Positions 7,594 to 19,100 are shown, counted from the stretch's first letter. The stretch is 64,000 bases of DNA from Pseudolactococcus laudensis (GCF_013449735.1 NZ_JACBNY010000005.1:1-64000), one strand, 5' to 3'. The notes: generated from the letters alone by a model not told the origin. Translations and numbers: made by a program.

Positions 7594-9861
7594 TTAACCA
7601 CCTACTTTCACAGTATAACTAGACGTCAATTCAACTGTTTGACCATAGACTTCTAGGTTCAAAGCTTCTCCTGATAGCAAGCTAACCGTGACATTTTCAG
7701 CCACTTCAATTTTCAAAAGACGACCACGATAATTGATGTGGAAGGTATAGCCCGTCCAATCGCTTGGTAAGAATGGTGCAAAGCTGAGTTTGCCGTCCCA
7801 TGTTTTCATTTGGGCAAAGCCTTGAACGATGGCTAACCATGAACCTGTCATTGACGTGATGTGCAGACCATCTTCTGTATCGTTGTTATAATTATCCAAG
7901 TCAAGACGTGCTGTCCGCCCATACATTTCAACTGCTTTGGCTTCTTTGCCAAGTTCAGCCGCAAGAATGGCGTGAATGGATGGTGAAAGAGAGCTTTCAT
8001 GCACAGTCATTGGTTCATAGAAATCAAAGTTGCGACGTTTTTCTTCTAATGAGAATTGGTTACCGAAGAAGTAAATGCCCTGTAACACATCGGCTTGTTT
8101 GATAAATGGTGAGCGCAGAATTTTATCCCAAGACCAGTTTTGGTTGAGTGGTAAATCTGTTACATCCAAGGCTGAAACTGGGCGGAGATCTTTATCCATA
8201 AAGCCATCATGTTGTACAAAGACGCCTTCTTTTTCATCATATGGATAGTACATTTTATCAACGATTTCTGACCATTTTGCTAATTCTTCCGCTGTAACGT
8301 TGAGATCAGCACGGCTGTGTTTAGCCAAACTTTCTGCTGTATAGCTTAAAACCCAAGCAGCCAGTGTATTCGTATACCAGTTGTTGTTGATGTTGTTTTC
8401 ATACTCGTTAGGTCCTGTGACACCATGGATCATGTACTTGTCATTGCGTGCTGAGTAATGGACACGGTCTGCCCAGAAACGTGCGACTTCTACTAGGACA
8501 TCGAGACCTTCATGCGCCAAGTATGTTTCGTCACCTGTATAGTTGGTATAGTTGTAAATAGCATAAGGAATAGCGCCATTACGGTGAATTTCTTCAAAGG
8601 TAATTTCCCACTCGTTATGGCACTCAACACCTGTGAAGGTCACCATTGGATACAAGGCACCTTTAAGACCTTGTTGGCGGGCATTGTGTTGGGCTTGTGG
8701 CAATTGTTGGCGACGATATTTCAAGAGATTTTTTGTTACTTTTTCGTCTGCTAAAGAGAGATAAAGTGGGACAGCGTAAGCTTCTGTATCCCAGTAGGTT
8801 GCGCCACCATATTTTTCACCAGTAAAGCCTTTAGGACCAATGTTGAGGCGTTCATCTTCACCGTAGTAAGTTGAGAAGAGTTGGAAAAGGTTGAAACGGA
8901 TACCTTGTTGAGCTTCATCAGAGCCTTCAATCACGACATCAGCAATGTCCCAACGTTTGCCCCAAGCAGTCACTTGTGCTTGATACAGGCTGTTATAATC
9001 TTGCATTTGAACAGATTTTTCAACGATGGCTTGGTTACCAGCTTTAACTTCTGTTAAATCAGCATAGTCACGGCTTGTCGTCACAATGACACGTTTTTCA
9101 AAAATTAAGATATCACCAGCTGTGACTGTTTGTTCAAAGCGATTGATAATGGCTTTTTCAGCTGTCGTTTGCCCAACTGCCTCAAAGTTTCCTGCAAAGG
9201 TTTGACTGGCAACAACGGTAAATTGGTCCACGCCAAATGGATTTTCAATTGTTTGCGTTGCGATGTAAGACCCATTATTCGTCTGACCTTTATCTAAGAT
9301 GTTCCAAAACTGTTCATCATAGTTTGCGTCTTCATTTTTGACATCCGCATCAATGATTGCGTCAATTTGAATCTTGTGGTCTTTGCCATCGACTGATTCA
9401 AACATGAAGGCAAAGACAGCAAGTTCTAAAATATCAACTGAGAAAAAGCGTTCAGCAGAAACTTTGACACCACGCACAACGTAAGTATAGCTGAGCGTGC
9501 CTTTTGCCATGTCAAGCGAGATGTTGAAGTCGCTAATTGACTCAGTTGCCAAGTCTACTTCTGCGCCATCAATGACGAGTTTGATTTTGGCAATATTAAG
9601 GGCATTGATTGCCTTGCCAAAATATTCTGGGTAGCCATTTTTCCACCAACCAACACGTGTTTTGTCAGGATACCAAACACCTGCCAAATAAAAACCTTGG
9701 TGCATATCACCCGAGTAAGTTTCAGCAAAATTACCACGCATCCCCATATAGCCATTACCAATGGCTGTCAGAGATTCTTGCAGGCGTCTATCTTCGATTT
9801 CTAATGTGTCTGATTTGATTTGCCAAGGGTCAATCGCCATAATACGTTTGTTTTGATTCAT
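7594..9861 (-). CDS. mapA: Maltose phosphorylase (GH65)
   Basis: The 755-aa cytoplasmic enzyme splits maltose with phosphate into glucose and beta-glucose 1-phosphate. It has the GH65 layout: an N-terminal beta-sandwich (about 1-270), a linker, an (alpha/alpha)6 barrel carrying the catalytic Glu in [11 protein letters not shown] (near residue 485), and a small C-terminal sheet. [14 protein letters not shown] and [12 protein letters not shown] are typical GH65 substrate and phosphate-side motifs. The second in-frame ATG (9861) is chosen because GAGGA lies upstream of it. It is first in the mapA-pgmB operon. Adjacent pgmB favours maltose over trehalose or kojibiose, though GH65 specificity is hard to tell from sequence. 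Confidence 0.92.
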   Translation of the reverse strand: MNQNKRIMAIDPWQIKSDTLEIEDRRLQESLTAIGNGYMGMRGNFAETYSGDMHQGFYLAGVWYPDKTRVGWWKNGYPEYFGKAINALNIAKIKLVIDGAEVDLATESISDFNISLDMAKGTLSYTYVVRGVKVSAERFFSVDILELAVFAFMFESVDGKDHKIQIDAIIDADVKNEDANYDEQFWNILDKGQTNNGSYIATQTIENPFGVDQFTVVASQTFAGNFEAVGQTTAEKAIINRFEQTVTAGDILIFEKRVIVTTSRDYADLTEVKAGNQAIVEKSVQMQDYNSLYQAQVTAWGKRWDIADVVIEGSDEAQQGIRFNLFQLFSTYYGEDERLNIGPKGFTGEKYGGATYWDTEAYAVPLYLSLADEKVTKNLLKYRRQQLPQAQHNARQQGLKGALYPMVTFTGVECHNEWEITFEEIHRNGAIPYAIYNYTNYTGDETYLAHEGLDVLVEVARFWADRVHYSARNDKYMIHGVTGPNEYENNINNNWYTNTLAAWVLSYTAESLAKHSRADLNVTAEELAKWSEIVDKMYYPYDEKEGVFVQHDGFMDKDLRPVSALDVTDLPLNQNWSWDKILRSPFIKQADVLQGIYFFGNQFSLEEKRRNFDFYEPMTVHESSLSPSIHAILAAELGKEAKAVEMYGRTARLDLDNYNNDTEDGLHITSMTGSWLAIVQGFAQMKTWDGKLSFAPFLPSDWTGYTFHINYRGRLLKIEVAENVTVSLLSGEALNLEVYGQTVELTSSYTVKVGG

Positions 9862-9971
9862 TGTTGATGTCCTCATTCATTCATTTTAGGTACTGTCATT
9901 TATCGATGCTTAATTTGATTTTGTTGCTTGATTTGCTCCAGCATTTTCATGCTGTTTAGATGCATATTTTA

Positions 9972-10021
9972 TGCAACCGGTTTCACACTTATAGTTTAAC
10001 ACGCAAGCGGTTGCACGTCAA
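9972..10021 (-). promoter_or_regulatory. mapA promoter with two LacI-type operators
   Basis: On the minus strand TTGACG (10016-10021), a 17-bp spacer and TAAACT (9993-9998) form a promoter. One operator, TGCAACCGCTTGCG (10002-10015), fills the spacer. A second, TGAAACCGGTTGCA (9972-9985), lies just downstream of the -10. Both fit MalR or CcpA (cre) sites. The promoter overlaps the 3' end of agl. Confidence 0.8.
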
Positions 10022-11640
10022 GCTGTTTTTTTATTTTTCTTGTAAATCCGATATGCCCAGCCCTCTAAAGATAGGTCTAACAGGTCTGGTGCCAGTGCTT
10101 GTGTGACCATGTCTTGATAGTCATGTCGCGGTCTCTCGAAAGTAACGGTCGTTGGCGTTGCAGACAAGTTTGTCACGATTAAGAACTCACCTCGCTCATA
10201 GGCTAGAACTGTCGGATGTTCAGGAAATAGAAATGTTATATTACCTTCGGAAATATCTTGGTACTCATGACGAAGTTGAATCAAAAATTTATAGAGATTC
10301 AGAATTGAGTCTGGATTTGCTTGTGCTGCTGCAACATTTTTCTCTAAGTAATTAGGATTAATGACCAACCAAGGTTTACCATTTGTGAAACCAGCATTTT
10401 CGGTTGCATCCCATTGCATTGGTGTTCGAGAATGGTCTCGTGAGTTGACTGTTGCTGCTTTGAGTGCCGCTGTTTTAGACAGTCCTTCTGCTAGTTTTTC
10501 ATTGTATAAGTAGATCGTATCAGTCGCATCGACTTGTGAGATATTTGTATAGTTAAAGTTTGTCATGCCGATTTCTTGGCCTTGATAGATAAAAGGTGTA
10601 CCACGCAGTAACATATAGGCGACAGCTAGTGCTTTAGCCGAGGTCTCCGTGCCATCTCCTAGAACATCAATCACGCGCGGCTGGTCATGATTTTCCAAAT
10701 AAGGTGCATTCCACCCACGCGCCAATAAATCTTCTTGCCATCGCATAATCGTGTCTTTAAAGATTTTCAGGTCAGCTTTACCCTCATCGTCTTTATCGCT
10801 ATGTTCCAGTTCAAAGATCATGTCGATGTAGCCTTGGTCATCCGTCCAATTTGGCGCTTCCTTGGTAGAGACGCCACTGGCTTCTCCGACTGTCAGTGCA
10901 TCAAATTCATCAAAAATCTTCTTAAATTCTGCCATGTAAACTTCAATACCAGCCACATTCATGAAAGGTTCCCAAGGATCATTGTCTTTAAAGGATTTAA
11001 TTTCAAAATCCCAAGGCGCTTTTTCAATATGACTGATTGCATCCAGTCTAAAGCCATCAATGCCTTGCTCTAGCCACCAACGAACCATGGCATAAATCTC
11101 CTCGCGCACCTTAGGATTATGCCAGTTCAAATCAGGTTGTTCTTTAGCAAACACATGGAAATAAGCCTCACCAGTTGCATCATCAATGGTCCAAGTACTA
11201 CCACCAAAAAATGAAATCCAATTATTGGGCAAGTGATCAGGTGTAGCTGGCTGCCAATGGTAATAATCACGATAAGGATTGTCCTTGGACTTACGACTCT
11301 CGATAAACCAAGGATGTTGATTCGACGTATGATTAACGACTAAATCCATGATGACCTTCATCCCCATTGAATGCGCTTGCATAATCAAGTTTTGTAAATC
11401 AGCCATCGTCCCGAAACGGTCTTCGTCCAAGGCATAGTAATCTGAAATATCATAGCCCCCATCAAACTGAGGACTTTTATAAATCGGATTAATCCAGATA
11501 AAATCAACACCCAAATCTTTTAGATAAGGCAACTTCTCGATAATCCCATTAATATCCCCAATACCATCATCATTTGTATCCCGAAATGATTTGGGATAAA
11601 TTTGATAGCCCACTGCTTGTTTAAACCAATTACTTTTCAT
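10018..11640 (-). CDS. agl: GH13 alpha-glucosidase, probably alpha-1,4-acting
   Basis: The 540-aa cytoplasmic enzyme hydrolyses short alpha-glucosides. GH13 regions are complete: [17 protein letters not shown] (nucleophile Asp200), VGEASG (acid-base Glu253), ENHDQPR (Asp319), plus QPDLNWHN typical of the oligo-1,6-glucosidase group. The residue after the nucleophile is Ala, whereas dexB next door has Val. In this group that position tends to separate alpha-1,6 from other linkages, so a 1,4 preference is inferred. The gene has its own promoter with a perfect operator palindrome and corresponds by position to agl of the Lactococcus maltose locus. Exact specificity is uncertain. Confidence 0.85.
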   Translation of the reverse strand: MKSNWFKQAVGYQIYPKSFRDTNDDGIGDINGIIEKLPYLKDLGVDFIWINPIYKSPQFDGGYDISDYYALDEDRFGTMADLQNLIMQAHSMGMKVIMDLVVNHTSNQHPWFIESRKSKDNPYRDYYHWQPATPDHLPNNWISFFGGSTWTIDDATGEAYFHVFAKEQPDLNWHNPKVREEIYAMVRWWLEQGIDGFRLDAISHIEKAPWDFEIKSFKDNDPWEPFMNVAGIEVYMAEFKKIFDEFDALTVGEASGVSTKEAPNWTDDQGYIDMIFELEHSDKDDEGKADLKIFKDTIMRWQEDLLARGWNAPYLENHDQPRVIDVLGDGTETSAKALAVAYMLLRGTPFIYQGQEIGMTNFNYTNISQVDATDTIYLYNEKLAEGLSKTAALKAATVNSRDHSRTPMQWDATENAGFTNGKPWLVINPNYLEKNVAAAQANPDSILNLYKFLIQLRHEYQDISEGNITFLFPEHPTVLAYERGEFLIVTNLSATPTTVTFERPRHDYQDMVTQALAPDLLDLSLEGWAYRIYKKNKKTA

Positions 11641-11672
11641 ATATCACCCATCCTAACTCATCGTTTGCAACC

Positions 11673-11702
11673 ATTATACAATGCAAACGTTTGCATTGTC
11701 AA
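11673..11702 (-). promoter_or_regulatory. agl promoter with perfect operator palindrome
   Basis: TTGACA (11697-11702), an 18-bp spacer and TATAAT (11673-11678) on the minus strand. The spacer contains the perfect palindrome TGCAAACGTTTGCA (11682-11695), a MalR/CcpA-type site that would block RNA polymerase when bound. Confidence 0.88.
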
Positions 11703-11763
11703 GTAACTTTACTATCCTAGATAACTTTTATTTATTTCATCTTCATAACCCTATCTACGCCTG

Positions 11764-11789
11764 ACAAAAAAGACCGATAAGCATCGGTC
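11764..11789 (-). terminator. dexB terminator
   Basis: GACCGAT (11772-11778) pairs with ATCGGTC (11783-11789) around a 4-nt loop. Six T follow on the minus strand. It lies 24 bp after the dexB stop. Confidence 0.88.
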
Positions 11790-11812
11790 ATTCTTGCAAC
11801 TAGCAATCAAAT

Positions 11813-13435
<1,623 letters not shown>

Positions 13436-13483
13436 CTACCCTCCTCAGGCTTTTGTAATATGTTTTTTTAGGATACGAGTAAC

Positions 13484-13520
13484 AGTTTAACATATGTGAT
13501 TGAAGATGTAAACGTTACCA
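13484..13520 (-). promoter_or_regulatory. dexB promoter with cre/operator at the -35
   Basis: TTTACA (13507-13512), 17 bp and TAAACT (13484-13489) on the minus strand. The -35 is part of TGGTAACGTTTACA (13507-13520), a cre-like or MalR-like pseudo-palindrome. Confidence 0.75.
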
Positions 13521-13558
13521 TGTTAGAAAAAAGCGTCAAAACTTCTTTAATCTTTAGT

Positions 13559-14185
13559 TTATTTTGATTGATACTGTTGATAAATCGACAACAGTAAGAA
13601 ACTTTTTAGATAGGTAATCAGTGCAAAGCCGATAAAGGTTGATAGGTAAATGGCAAAGACCATCATCACTGGCGTCAACATGGCTAACACAATAGGCAAA
13701 AGCGTGACGATTAAAATCAATAAAGAAATTTTCCCATGTCTTAATACAAGTAAACAAGCATTCTTAGCCGTTGTGATACCATTGTCATCAAAGCGGGCAA
13801 TGTATGGAAAGATAAAATCCATCCCGACAAGACTGATAAGACTTGCAAGACCCAGAGCAAGATAGACTAAGGGGCGTATCGGTATTGCGACTATGCCAGC
13901 AAATAGGTAGTTCAGTAGGACAAGAAGATTAATCATCGTAAAAATCAGATGATAGTAAGTCGCCAGTTTAAAATTCGTCTTAAAGGCGCGCAAGTAATCA
14001 ATGGCGACATGGCCTGTCTTGCCTTCAATCATCTTCATCGTTACCGCAGTAAGAGCGGTATTTGCCGCACCAATGGTCACCAGTGGCAAGCAAGTGATGA
14101 GATAGAGAAGATTCAAGACCATGAGCTGAAAAACCTTGGTCCCCGCTTTGTAAATAAGGACGTCATATGAAAATAAATTTGTCAT
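13559..14185 (-). CDS. YesL/DUF624 family membrane protein
   Basis: The 208-aa protein has about five membrane helices and the DUF624 N terminus (LIYKAGTKVFQLMVLNLLYLITCLPL). YesL-type proteins of unknown function are regularly encoded beside LplABC/YtcQP-type carbohydrate importers, as here, 23 bp after the lplC-like permease. It is the last gene of the four-gene operon that begins at 17752. A role in assembly or control of the importer is inferred from context only. Confidence 0.85.
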   Translation of the reverse strand: MTNLFSYDVLIYKAGTKVFQLMVLNLLYLITCLPLVTIGAANTALTAVTMKMIEGKTGHVAIDYLRAFKTNFKLATYYHLIFTMINLLVLLNYLFAGIVAIPIRPLVYLALGLASLISLVGMDFIFPYIARFDDNGITTAKNACLLVLRHGKISLLILIVTLLPIVLAMLTPVMMVFAIYLSTFIGFALITYLKSFLLLSIYQQYQSK

Positions 14186-14208
14186 CTTTGCACCTAGCTT
14201 TCCTCAGC

Positions 14209-15090
14209 TTATTCCTTGACTGAACCCACAACCATCCCCGTTACAAAATATTTTTGCAACATCGGATAAATCAACAATAATGGAATGATAGCTACCATAA
14301 TTTTTGCCGCATTCAAATTCTTATCCGAGAGCTGGGCAAGATTGGCAATGGATTCTGCAGAGGCATTATTTTTAATCGCATCCGCAATGTTGACATTTAA
14401 GGCTTGGATATAAGTCATCAAAGGGTAATTTTCAGCCTTTGTAATATAGATTAAACCACCCATGAAATCATTCCAGGTACCAACAATAGAAAACAGTGAC
14501 ACTGTCGCAAGTGACGGCAGAGAAATTGGGATAAATACCTGGAATAGGACTTGTAAAGGGGTCGCCCCATCAATGATTGCTGCCTCTTCAAGTGCTTTTG
14601 GAATGCCTCGAAAGAAATTCATGACCAAAATTACAGAGAAAATTGGGACAGCTCCTGGCAAAATCAAGGCCCAAATTGTATTCAGTAACCCTAACTGTTT
14701 CACGACCAAATATGTCGGAATCATACCGCCATTGAATAACATGGCGAAAATCAAGATATTCATGTAAATCGAACGCCCTTTAAAAGCTCGTTTACTTTTA
14801 GCCAATGGATAAGCCATCAGCACGATGAGTATCAAATTCAGAGCCAATGTCACTACAACTCTTAAAACAGAGATGCCAAAGGACCGCCAAAATTGACCAT
14901 CACCCATAATTTTCTGATAAGCTCCAAAAGTCAAATCAATTGGGATAAGTCCAACTTTGTTACCTGCAACAGCTGCAGAACCTGATAGAGAAATGGCGAC
15001 AATATTCCAGAGTGGCAAGAGACAGATTAATCCCAGGCCAATCACTAGCGCATAAATAATAATAATCCGCGCATTTAACTTTTCTTTCAT
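14209..15090 (-). CDS. Carbohydrate ABC transporter permease, LplC/YtcP type
   Basis: The 293-aa protein is a CUT1-family inner-membrane permease with six predicted helices. The EAA loop, EEAAIIDGATPLQVLFQVF (about residues 185-203), contacts the ATPase. PMLQKYFVTGMVVGSVKE at the C terminus is typical of the LplC/YtcP group. It follows the lplB-like gene by 14 bp. No ATPase is encoded in the operon, which is normal for importers that share an MsmK-type ATPase. Confidence 0.9.
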   Translation of the reverse strand: MKEKLNARIIIIYALVIGLGLICLLPLWNIVAISLSGSAAVAGNKVGLIPIDLTFGAYQKIMGDGQFWRSFGISVLRVVVTLALNLILIVLMAYPLAKSKRAFKGRSIYMNILIFAMLFNGGMIPTYLVVKQLGLLNTIWALILPGAVPIFSVILVMNFFRGIPKALEEAAIIDGATPLQVLFQVFIPISLPSLATVSLFSIVGTWNDFMGGLIYITKAENYPLMTYIQALNVNIADAIKNNASAESIANLAQLSDKNLNAAKIMVAIIPLLLIYPMLQKYFVTGMVVGSVKE

Positions 15091-15104
15091 GAACCCCTCC
15101 AGCT

Positions 15105-16058
15105 CTAAAACATTTTACGGTCTGTGTAACGACCAGCGATTTCATTGGCCCCTATCATCAATACAGCACCAATCACTGCCTTAAAGAGCCCTACTGCTGT
15201 ACCAAATGAATATTGACGACCAATCAAGCCGACACGATAAACGTAGGTATCTAGGATATCACCAGACTCATAAACCATCGGTGAATACAAATTATAGACT
15301 TGGTCAAATCCAGCGTTTAAAATATTGGGTAGATTCATGATAGCCAGGAGTAAAATAATCGTCATCATGCCCGGTAAGGTCACATGCCAGACTTTTCTAA
15401 ACCAACTTGCGCCATCAATTGATGCCGCTTCATATAGACCTGGGTCAATTGAGGTAATCGCCGCCAAATAAACGACGGAACTATAGCCAAACTCCTTCCA
15501 AACATCTGTTCCCACTAGCAAGGGTTGAAAAAGTTTGTTAGACCCTAGAAAGTTCAAGTTTTTCAACCCAATCGCTTCCAGCATTTGCGTAATTGACCCA
15601 TCGAGATTGAACATATTCATGACAACAGCAGATAAGACAACCCAGGATAGAAAGTGAGGTAGATAAACAATAGTTTGCACTGATTTTTTTAGAAAAATCA
15701 CTCTAATTTCATTTAACAAGATGGCAAATATGATTGATAAGACAGTTCCTATAATTATTTTACCAAGTGCTATTACGATTGTGTTGCGAAATAGCAAACC
15801 AACATCTGGTAGTGAAAACAAGCGTTGAAAGTGTGCCAATCCAATCCAATGAGACCCTAGTAAACCTTTGGCAGGAATATAATTTTGGAAGGCCATGGCA
15901 ACCCCTGCCATCGGCACATAGGTAAAAATGATCAAGAATAAGAGTCCTGGAATCATCATCAAATGAAACATGACCTGATTTTTTCGTTCACGATTCGGCA
16001 TGGGCTGTTTTTTTGATTCTTGGTTAGATGCTAACGATACGTCTTGATTTGTAGCCAT
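15105..16058 (-). CDS. Carbohydrate ABC transporter permease, LplB/YteP type
   Basis: The 317-aa protein is the partner CUT1 permease, with a polar N-terminal tail, six predicted membrane helices and the EAA loop YEAASIDGASWFRKVWHVTLP. The start at 16058 is preferred over 16079 because GGAG lies five bases before it. NYIPAKGLLGSHWIGLAHF and MVYESGDILDTYVYRVGL are family-typical segments. It is transcribed between the binding protein and the second permease. Confidence 0.9.
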   Translation of the reverse strand: MATNQDVSLASNQESKKQPMPNRERKNQVMFHLMMIPGLLFLIIFTYVPMAGVAMAFQNYIPAKGLLGSHWIGLAHFQRLFSLPDVGLLFRNTIVIALGKIIIGTVLSIIFAILLNEIRVIFLKKSVQTIVYLPHFLSWVVLSAVVMNMFNLDGSITQMLEAIGLKNLNFLGSNKLFQPLLVGTDVWKEFGYSSVVYLAAITSIDPGLYEAASIDGASWFRKVWHVTLPGMMTIILLLAIMNLPNILNAGFDQVYNLYSPMVYESGDILDTYVYRVGLIGRQYSFGTAVGLFKAVIGAVLMIGANEIAGRYTDRKMF

Positions 16059-16084
16059 TACTTCTCCAATTCTAGGCATCCACC

Positions 16085-17752
16085 TTATTTTTTAGCGTCT
16101 ACTTCTTTTTGGACTTCCTTGGTAACAGCTGTGCCACCTTGTTTGTACCATTGTTTCACAAAATTGTCGAAGTCAGAGATTGGTTTTGCACCCGTCACCA
16201 TTTTCATAAAGGTTTCTTCGCGTAATTTATCCAAATCTGCACCTTTTTCCTCAAGTGTTTTCGTCGTACCAAAATAGGGTGACTCAGTTTCCGAAAAGAT
16301 ACCTTCATCTCTAACTTTGACCATTACATCATTAACTCCGATAATTCGCGAAGTGTATGTTGCCCAATCTGTCGAACTAGCAGTTGCTGGGTCTTTAAGG
16401 TAGTTTTCAAGCGTTGCAATGAGTGTGCGTGTATCTGGATATTTAACAGTATCTGCTGATTTTTTTCCATTTAAAACGGCTTGCGTATCAGACACTATTT
16501 CTAAAAGCTCTGTTGACGGATTAATCTCGATATTAAAAGGACGTGACGTGCCATCTACTGCTGTTGCACGGTAATCAGCAATCTCTGGATAATCTGTCGC
16601 TGCTGTTGCATCATTACGCGTTTCGTCATAAATGAAGTTGATAATTTGCATGGCAAGTTCGGGTTTTTTAAAACCTTTACGGACAACAACGAAATTACCT
16701 GTTGAGTTATTTTGGATTGTCGCAACCTTACCTGATGCATTTTCAAGAGCATAGGCTTTAAAGCTAGCTTCTTTATTTTTTTCTTTGGTCTGAAATAATT
16801 GCCAATCTGTAATATGCCATGGTCCAGGAATAATACCTGTTTCACCATTAACAACCATGGCTGATATATCATCCCATGTTCTTGTGCCAAATTGCTTGTC
16901 TAATATGCCTTCTTTATACCAACCATTGAGCAAGGTTAAAAGTTCTTTGGTTTGACTGCTCACTGTCCCATTAACGACTTTCCCATCATCACCAGTCAGC
17001 CAGAAACCAGGATGAGCACCCAAGGCATCTCCAATGCCCATTGATGTGTAAGCTGAGCCACCATAGTTGGCTGATATCAATGTCGGTGCCAAGGCTAAAC
17101 CTGTATTTTTAGCTGTCCCACCAGGATTTTGCTCCGAAAATGCTTTAGCTGTATCATGTAGCTCATTGATTGTAATTGCACCATTGCCGTCTGCATCAAG
17201 TTTGAGGCCTAATTTTTGTGCCCAGTCGTCCCGAATCCAGAAAAGCGAAGGCCCTAAATCTCCAGCTGTTGCAGGTAAGCCCATGAGCTTATCATCAAAG
17301 GTACCATCTTCAAGCGGTCGATTATTGTAAGACTCGTAAGCTTCTTTAATCCCTTTACTGGCATTCTTTTGATAAATACCCGTCATATTTTCAATCAAAT
17401 CGTTTTCGTACAGCTCTTTCATCTCATCACGAGAAACGACCATCATATCTGGAATATCACCCGAGGCAATAGCAAGTGATACTTGTCGCGTATAATCATC
17501 ACCATTGGCTTCAAATTTATCTTTGATTTTGACATTAAATTTTTTATCAACTGCTCGTGTGTAAGCGTTTGATTCGTAAGTATCACCTTTAGGTAACTTA
17601 GGATCTGCAGTCGTTTGTCGTCCTAAAGTGATAATAAGTTTGCCATCCTTAGTTGTCGATGCAGCATCGTCTTTGTTGCCACAAGCTGTAAACGCTAAAA
17701 CAGCTGTACCCAACATAAGAGCTGAAACCAATTTTTTCTTACAATTTGCCAT
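16085..17752 (-). CDS. Sugar-binding lipoprotein, LplA/YtcQ type, with EF-hand loop
   Basis: The 555-aa extracellular solute-binding lipoprotein has the signal peptide and lipobox FTAC (Cys24). Residues 186-197 (DADGNGAITINE) form a canonical EF-hand calcium loop with ligands D186, D188, N190 and E197. The same feature is known in the related alginate-binding proteins AlgQ1/AlgQ2, so calcium binding is likely. The length (about 550 aa) is typical of binding proteins for larger oligosaccharides. It is first in the operon. Upstream are a promoter with cre and two palindromic operators. The ligand is unknown; an alpha-glucan or branched oligosaccharide is inferred from the locus. Confidence 0.9.
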   Translation of the reverse strand: MANCKKKLVSALMLGTAVLAFTACGNKDDAASTTKDGKLIITLGRQTTADPKLPKGDTYESNAYTRAVDKKFNVKIKDKFEANGDDYTRQVSLAIASGDIPDMMVVSRDEMKELYENDLIENMTGIYQKNASKGIKEAYESYNNRPLEDGTFDDKLMGLPATAGDLGPSLFWIRDDWAQKLGLKLDADGNGAITINELHDTAKAFSEQNPGGTAKNTGLALAPTLISANYGGSAYTSMGIGDALGAHPGFWLTGDDGKVVNGTVSSQTKELLTLLNGWYKEGILDKQFGTRTWDDISAMVVNGETGIIPGPWHITDWQLFQTKEKNKEASFKAYALENASGKVATIQNNSTGNFVVVRKGFKKPELAMQIINFIYDETRNDATAATDYPEIADYRATAVDGTSRPFNIEINPSTELLEIVSDTQAVLNGKKSADTVKYPDTRTLIATLENYLKDPATASSTDWATYTSRIIGVNDVMVKVRDEGIFSETESPYFGTTKTLEEKGADLDKLREETFMKMVTGAKPISDFDNFVKQWYKQGGTAVTKEVQKEVDAKK

Positions 17753-17793
17753 CTTGAATTTCTCCTTTTTAAGTATCTTCCGATTTGTTCTTT

Positions 17794-17817
17794 ACTAGGT
17801 GTTACGCAACACCTAGT
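17794..17817. promoter_or_regulatory. Palindromic operator 1 of the lpl-type operon
   Basis: A near-perfect 24-bp palindrome, core AGGTGTTACGCAACACCT, lies in the leader between the promoter and the lplA-like gene. It shares GGTGTT..CG..AACACC with a second site about 120 bp upstream. The form fits a LacI-family operator, most simply that of the regulator at 18057-19100. Confidence 0.75.
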
Positions 17818-17917
17818 AGTAAAAAAATAATAACGATGCATTAATTGATGATAATTTGACTTCATATCCTCTATTTCATGCACTATCCAGACAAATAATT
17901 AATATCTTAGATACAAT

Positions 17918-17935
17918 AGGTGTTTCGTAACACCT
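17918..17935. promoter_or_regulatory. Palindromic operator 2 of the lpl-type operon
   Basis: AGGTGTTTCGTAACACCT is an 18-bp near-palindrome just downstream of the -10 box (17943-17948). Paired with operator 1 it could support repression by looping. Confidence 0.75.
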
Positions 17936-17942
17936 TTAGCTA

Positions 17943-17980
17943 ATCATATCATACTTTAAAATAAGTTGCAAGCGTTTTCA
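17943..17980 (-). promoter_or_regulatory. lpl-type operon promoter with cre
   Basis: TTGCAA (17966-17971), 17 bp and TATGAT (17943-17948) on the minus strand. The -35 lies within TGAAAACGCTTGCA (17967-17980), a good CcpA cre, implying glucose repression in addition to the specific regulator. The leader is about 180 nt long. Confidence 0.8.
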
Positions 17981-18056
17981 GGTGAAAATATTGTTTTAAA
18001 TGATTATCAAAAAAATCCCCAATGAACATTATCATCAAGAATAAATACAGTGTAGA

Positions 18057-19100
18057 CTATTTTGATAGCAACTGTTTGACTGTCTCTCCTTCAATCAAGC
18101 TACCTGATATCAGGATGTTACGCGCTAGAATAGGTTCTAAGTTAATTTTCTGAAATAGCATCGTTAGCGCCTTTTCAGCTTTCAAATTCACATCTTGAGA
18201 AATGGTGGTTAGTTTTGGTGAGGCAAATCGACTCAAAATATTGCCGTCAAAGCCGACGACTGAAATATCATCTGGAATTGTCAAACCCGCGCCTTGAATT
18301 CGGGATAAGGCAACCGCAGCTAACAAATCTGACGCAAAAAATAGGACTGTCTTGCCATCAAATCGTCGCTGGATAAAAGCATCTAACCAAGCTTCTATTT
18401 CTGAAAAATATTTAGGCATGCCTTGACAAACCGTTGTGACAGGCAAGCCATGATCACGCATCTCCTGCAACACGCCATCTCGACGTTGGGCATCAACCCC
18501 TTGCCATCGTTCAGACTTCCCACGTGATAAAAAGGCAATTTCCCGATGACCTGCTTGAATCAGATATGCCGTCATCTTGGCAGCTGCCACTTTATCATCA
18601 AGCCCGACATTACATATTTCAGCAGCCACATCAACCGTTTCATCTTGGAAAACATCTAAAAAAATAGCCGGTGTCTTGAGGTGCTGATACCATTGCGCTA
18701 GCTCCCGCGGTTGGACCCCTGACAAAATCACACCCTCCATCTGCCAAGACTGCATGACCCGCAAACTCTCGTCAAAGGATTGGGATTTGTGATACATTAA
18801 ATAATACCCTTGCTTACGTACATGGTATTCAATGGCTTGTGTTAATTCCCCAACATAGGGGTTGCTAAATTCTCGATCCGTTAAACCAATATTATCTTGA
18901 ATAATGAGACCGATAATACGAGACCCGTTGTTAGCCAAGATACGACCAGCCATCTGCTCACTATAATTAAACTTCTCGAGTGCGGCTTGAATCTGTTGAA
19001 ATTTTTCCTGAGAGACTTTCCCCGTCCGACCATGAATCACGTTGGAAACTGTCGTTGGACTAGCTCCTGTGTATTTAGCGATTTCTTTGATTGATACCAT
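18057..19100 (-). CDS. LacI-family regulator of the lpl-type importer
   Basis: The 347-aa protein has helix-turn-helix SIKEIAKYTGASPTTVSNVI at the N terminus, hinge helix near EQMAGRILANNG, then a sugar-binding core with DLLAAVALSRIQGAGLTIPDDISVVGFDG. The ATG at 19100 is preferred over an ATG 72 nt upstream because GGGGAA precedes it and it begins the family's usual N terminus. It lies next to the lplABC-DUF624 operon with two matching palindromes, so it most likely controls that operon. It differs clearly from malR, so the locus carries two separate sugar sensors. Confidence 0.85.
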   Translation of the reverse strand: MVSIKEIAKYTGASPTTVSNVIHGRTGKVSQEKFQQIQAALEKFNYSEQMAGRILANNGSRIIGLIIQDNIGLTDREFSNPYVGELTQAIEYHVRKQGYYLMYHKSQSFDESLRVMQSWQMEGVILSGVQPRELAQWYQHLKTPAIFLDVFQDETVDVAAEICNVGLDDKVAAAKMTAYLIQAGHREIAFLSRGKSERWQGVDAQRRDGVLQEMRDHGLPVTTVCQGMPKYFSEIEAWLDAFIQRRFDGKTVLFFASDLLAAVALSRIQGAGLTIPDDISVVGFDGNILSRFASPKLTTISQDVNLKAEKALTMLFQKINLEPILARNILISGSLIEGETVKQLLSK

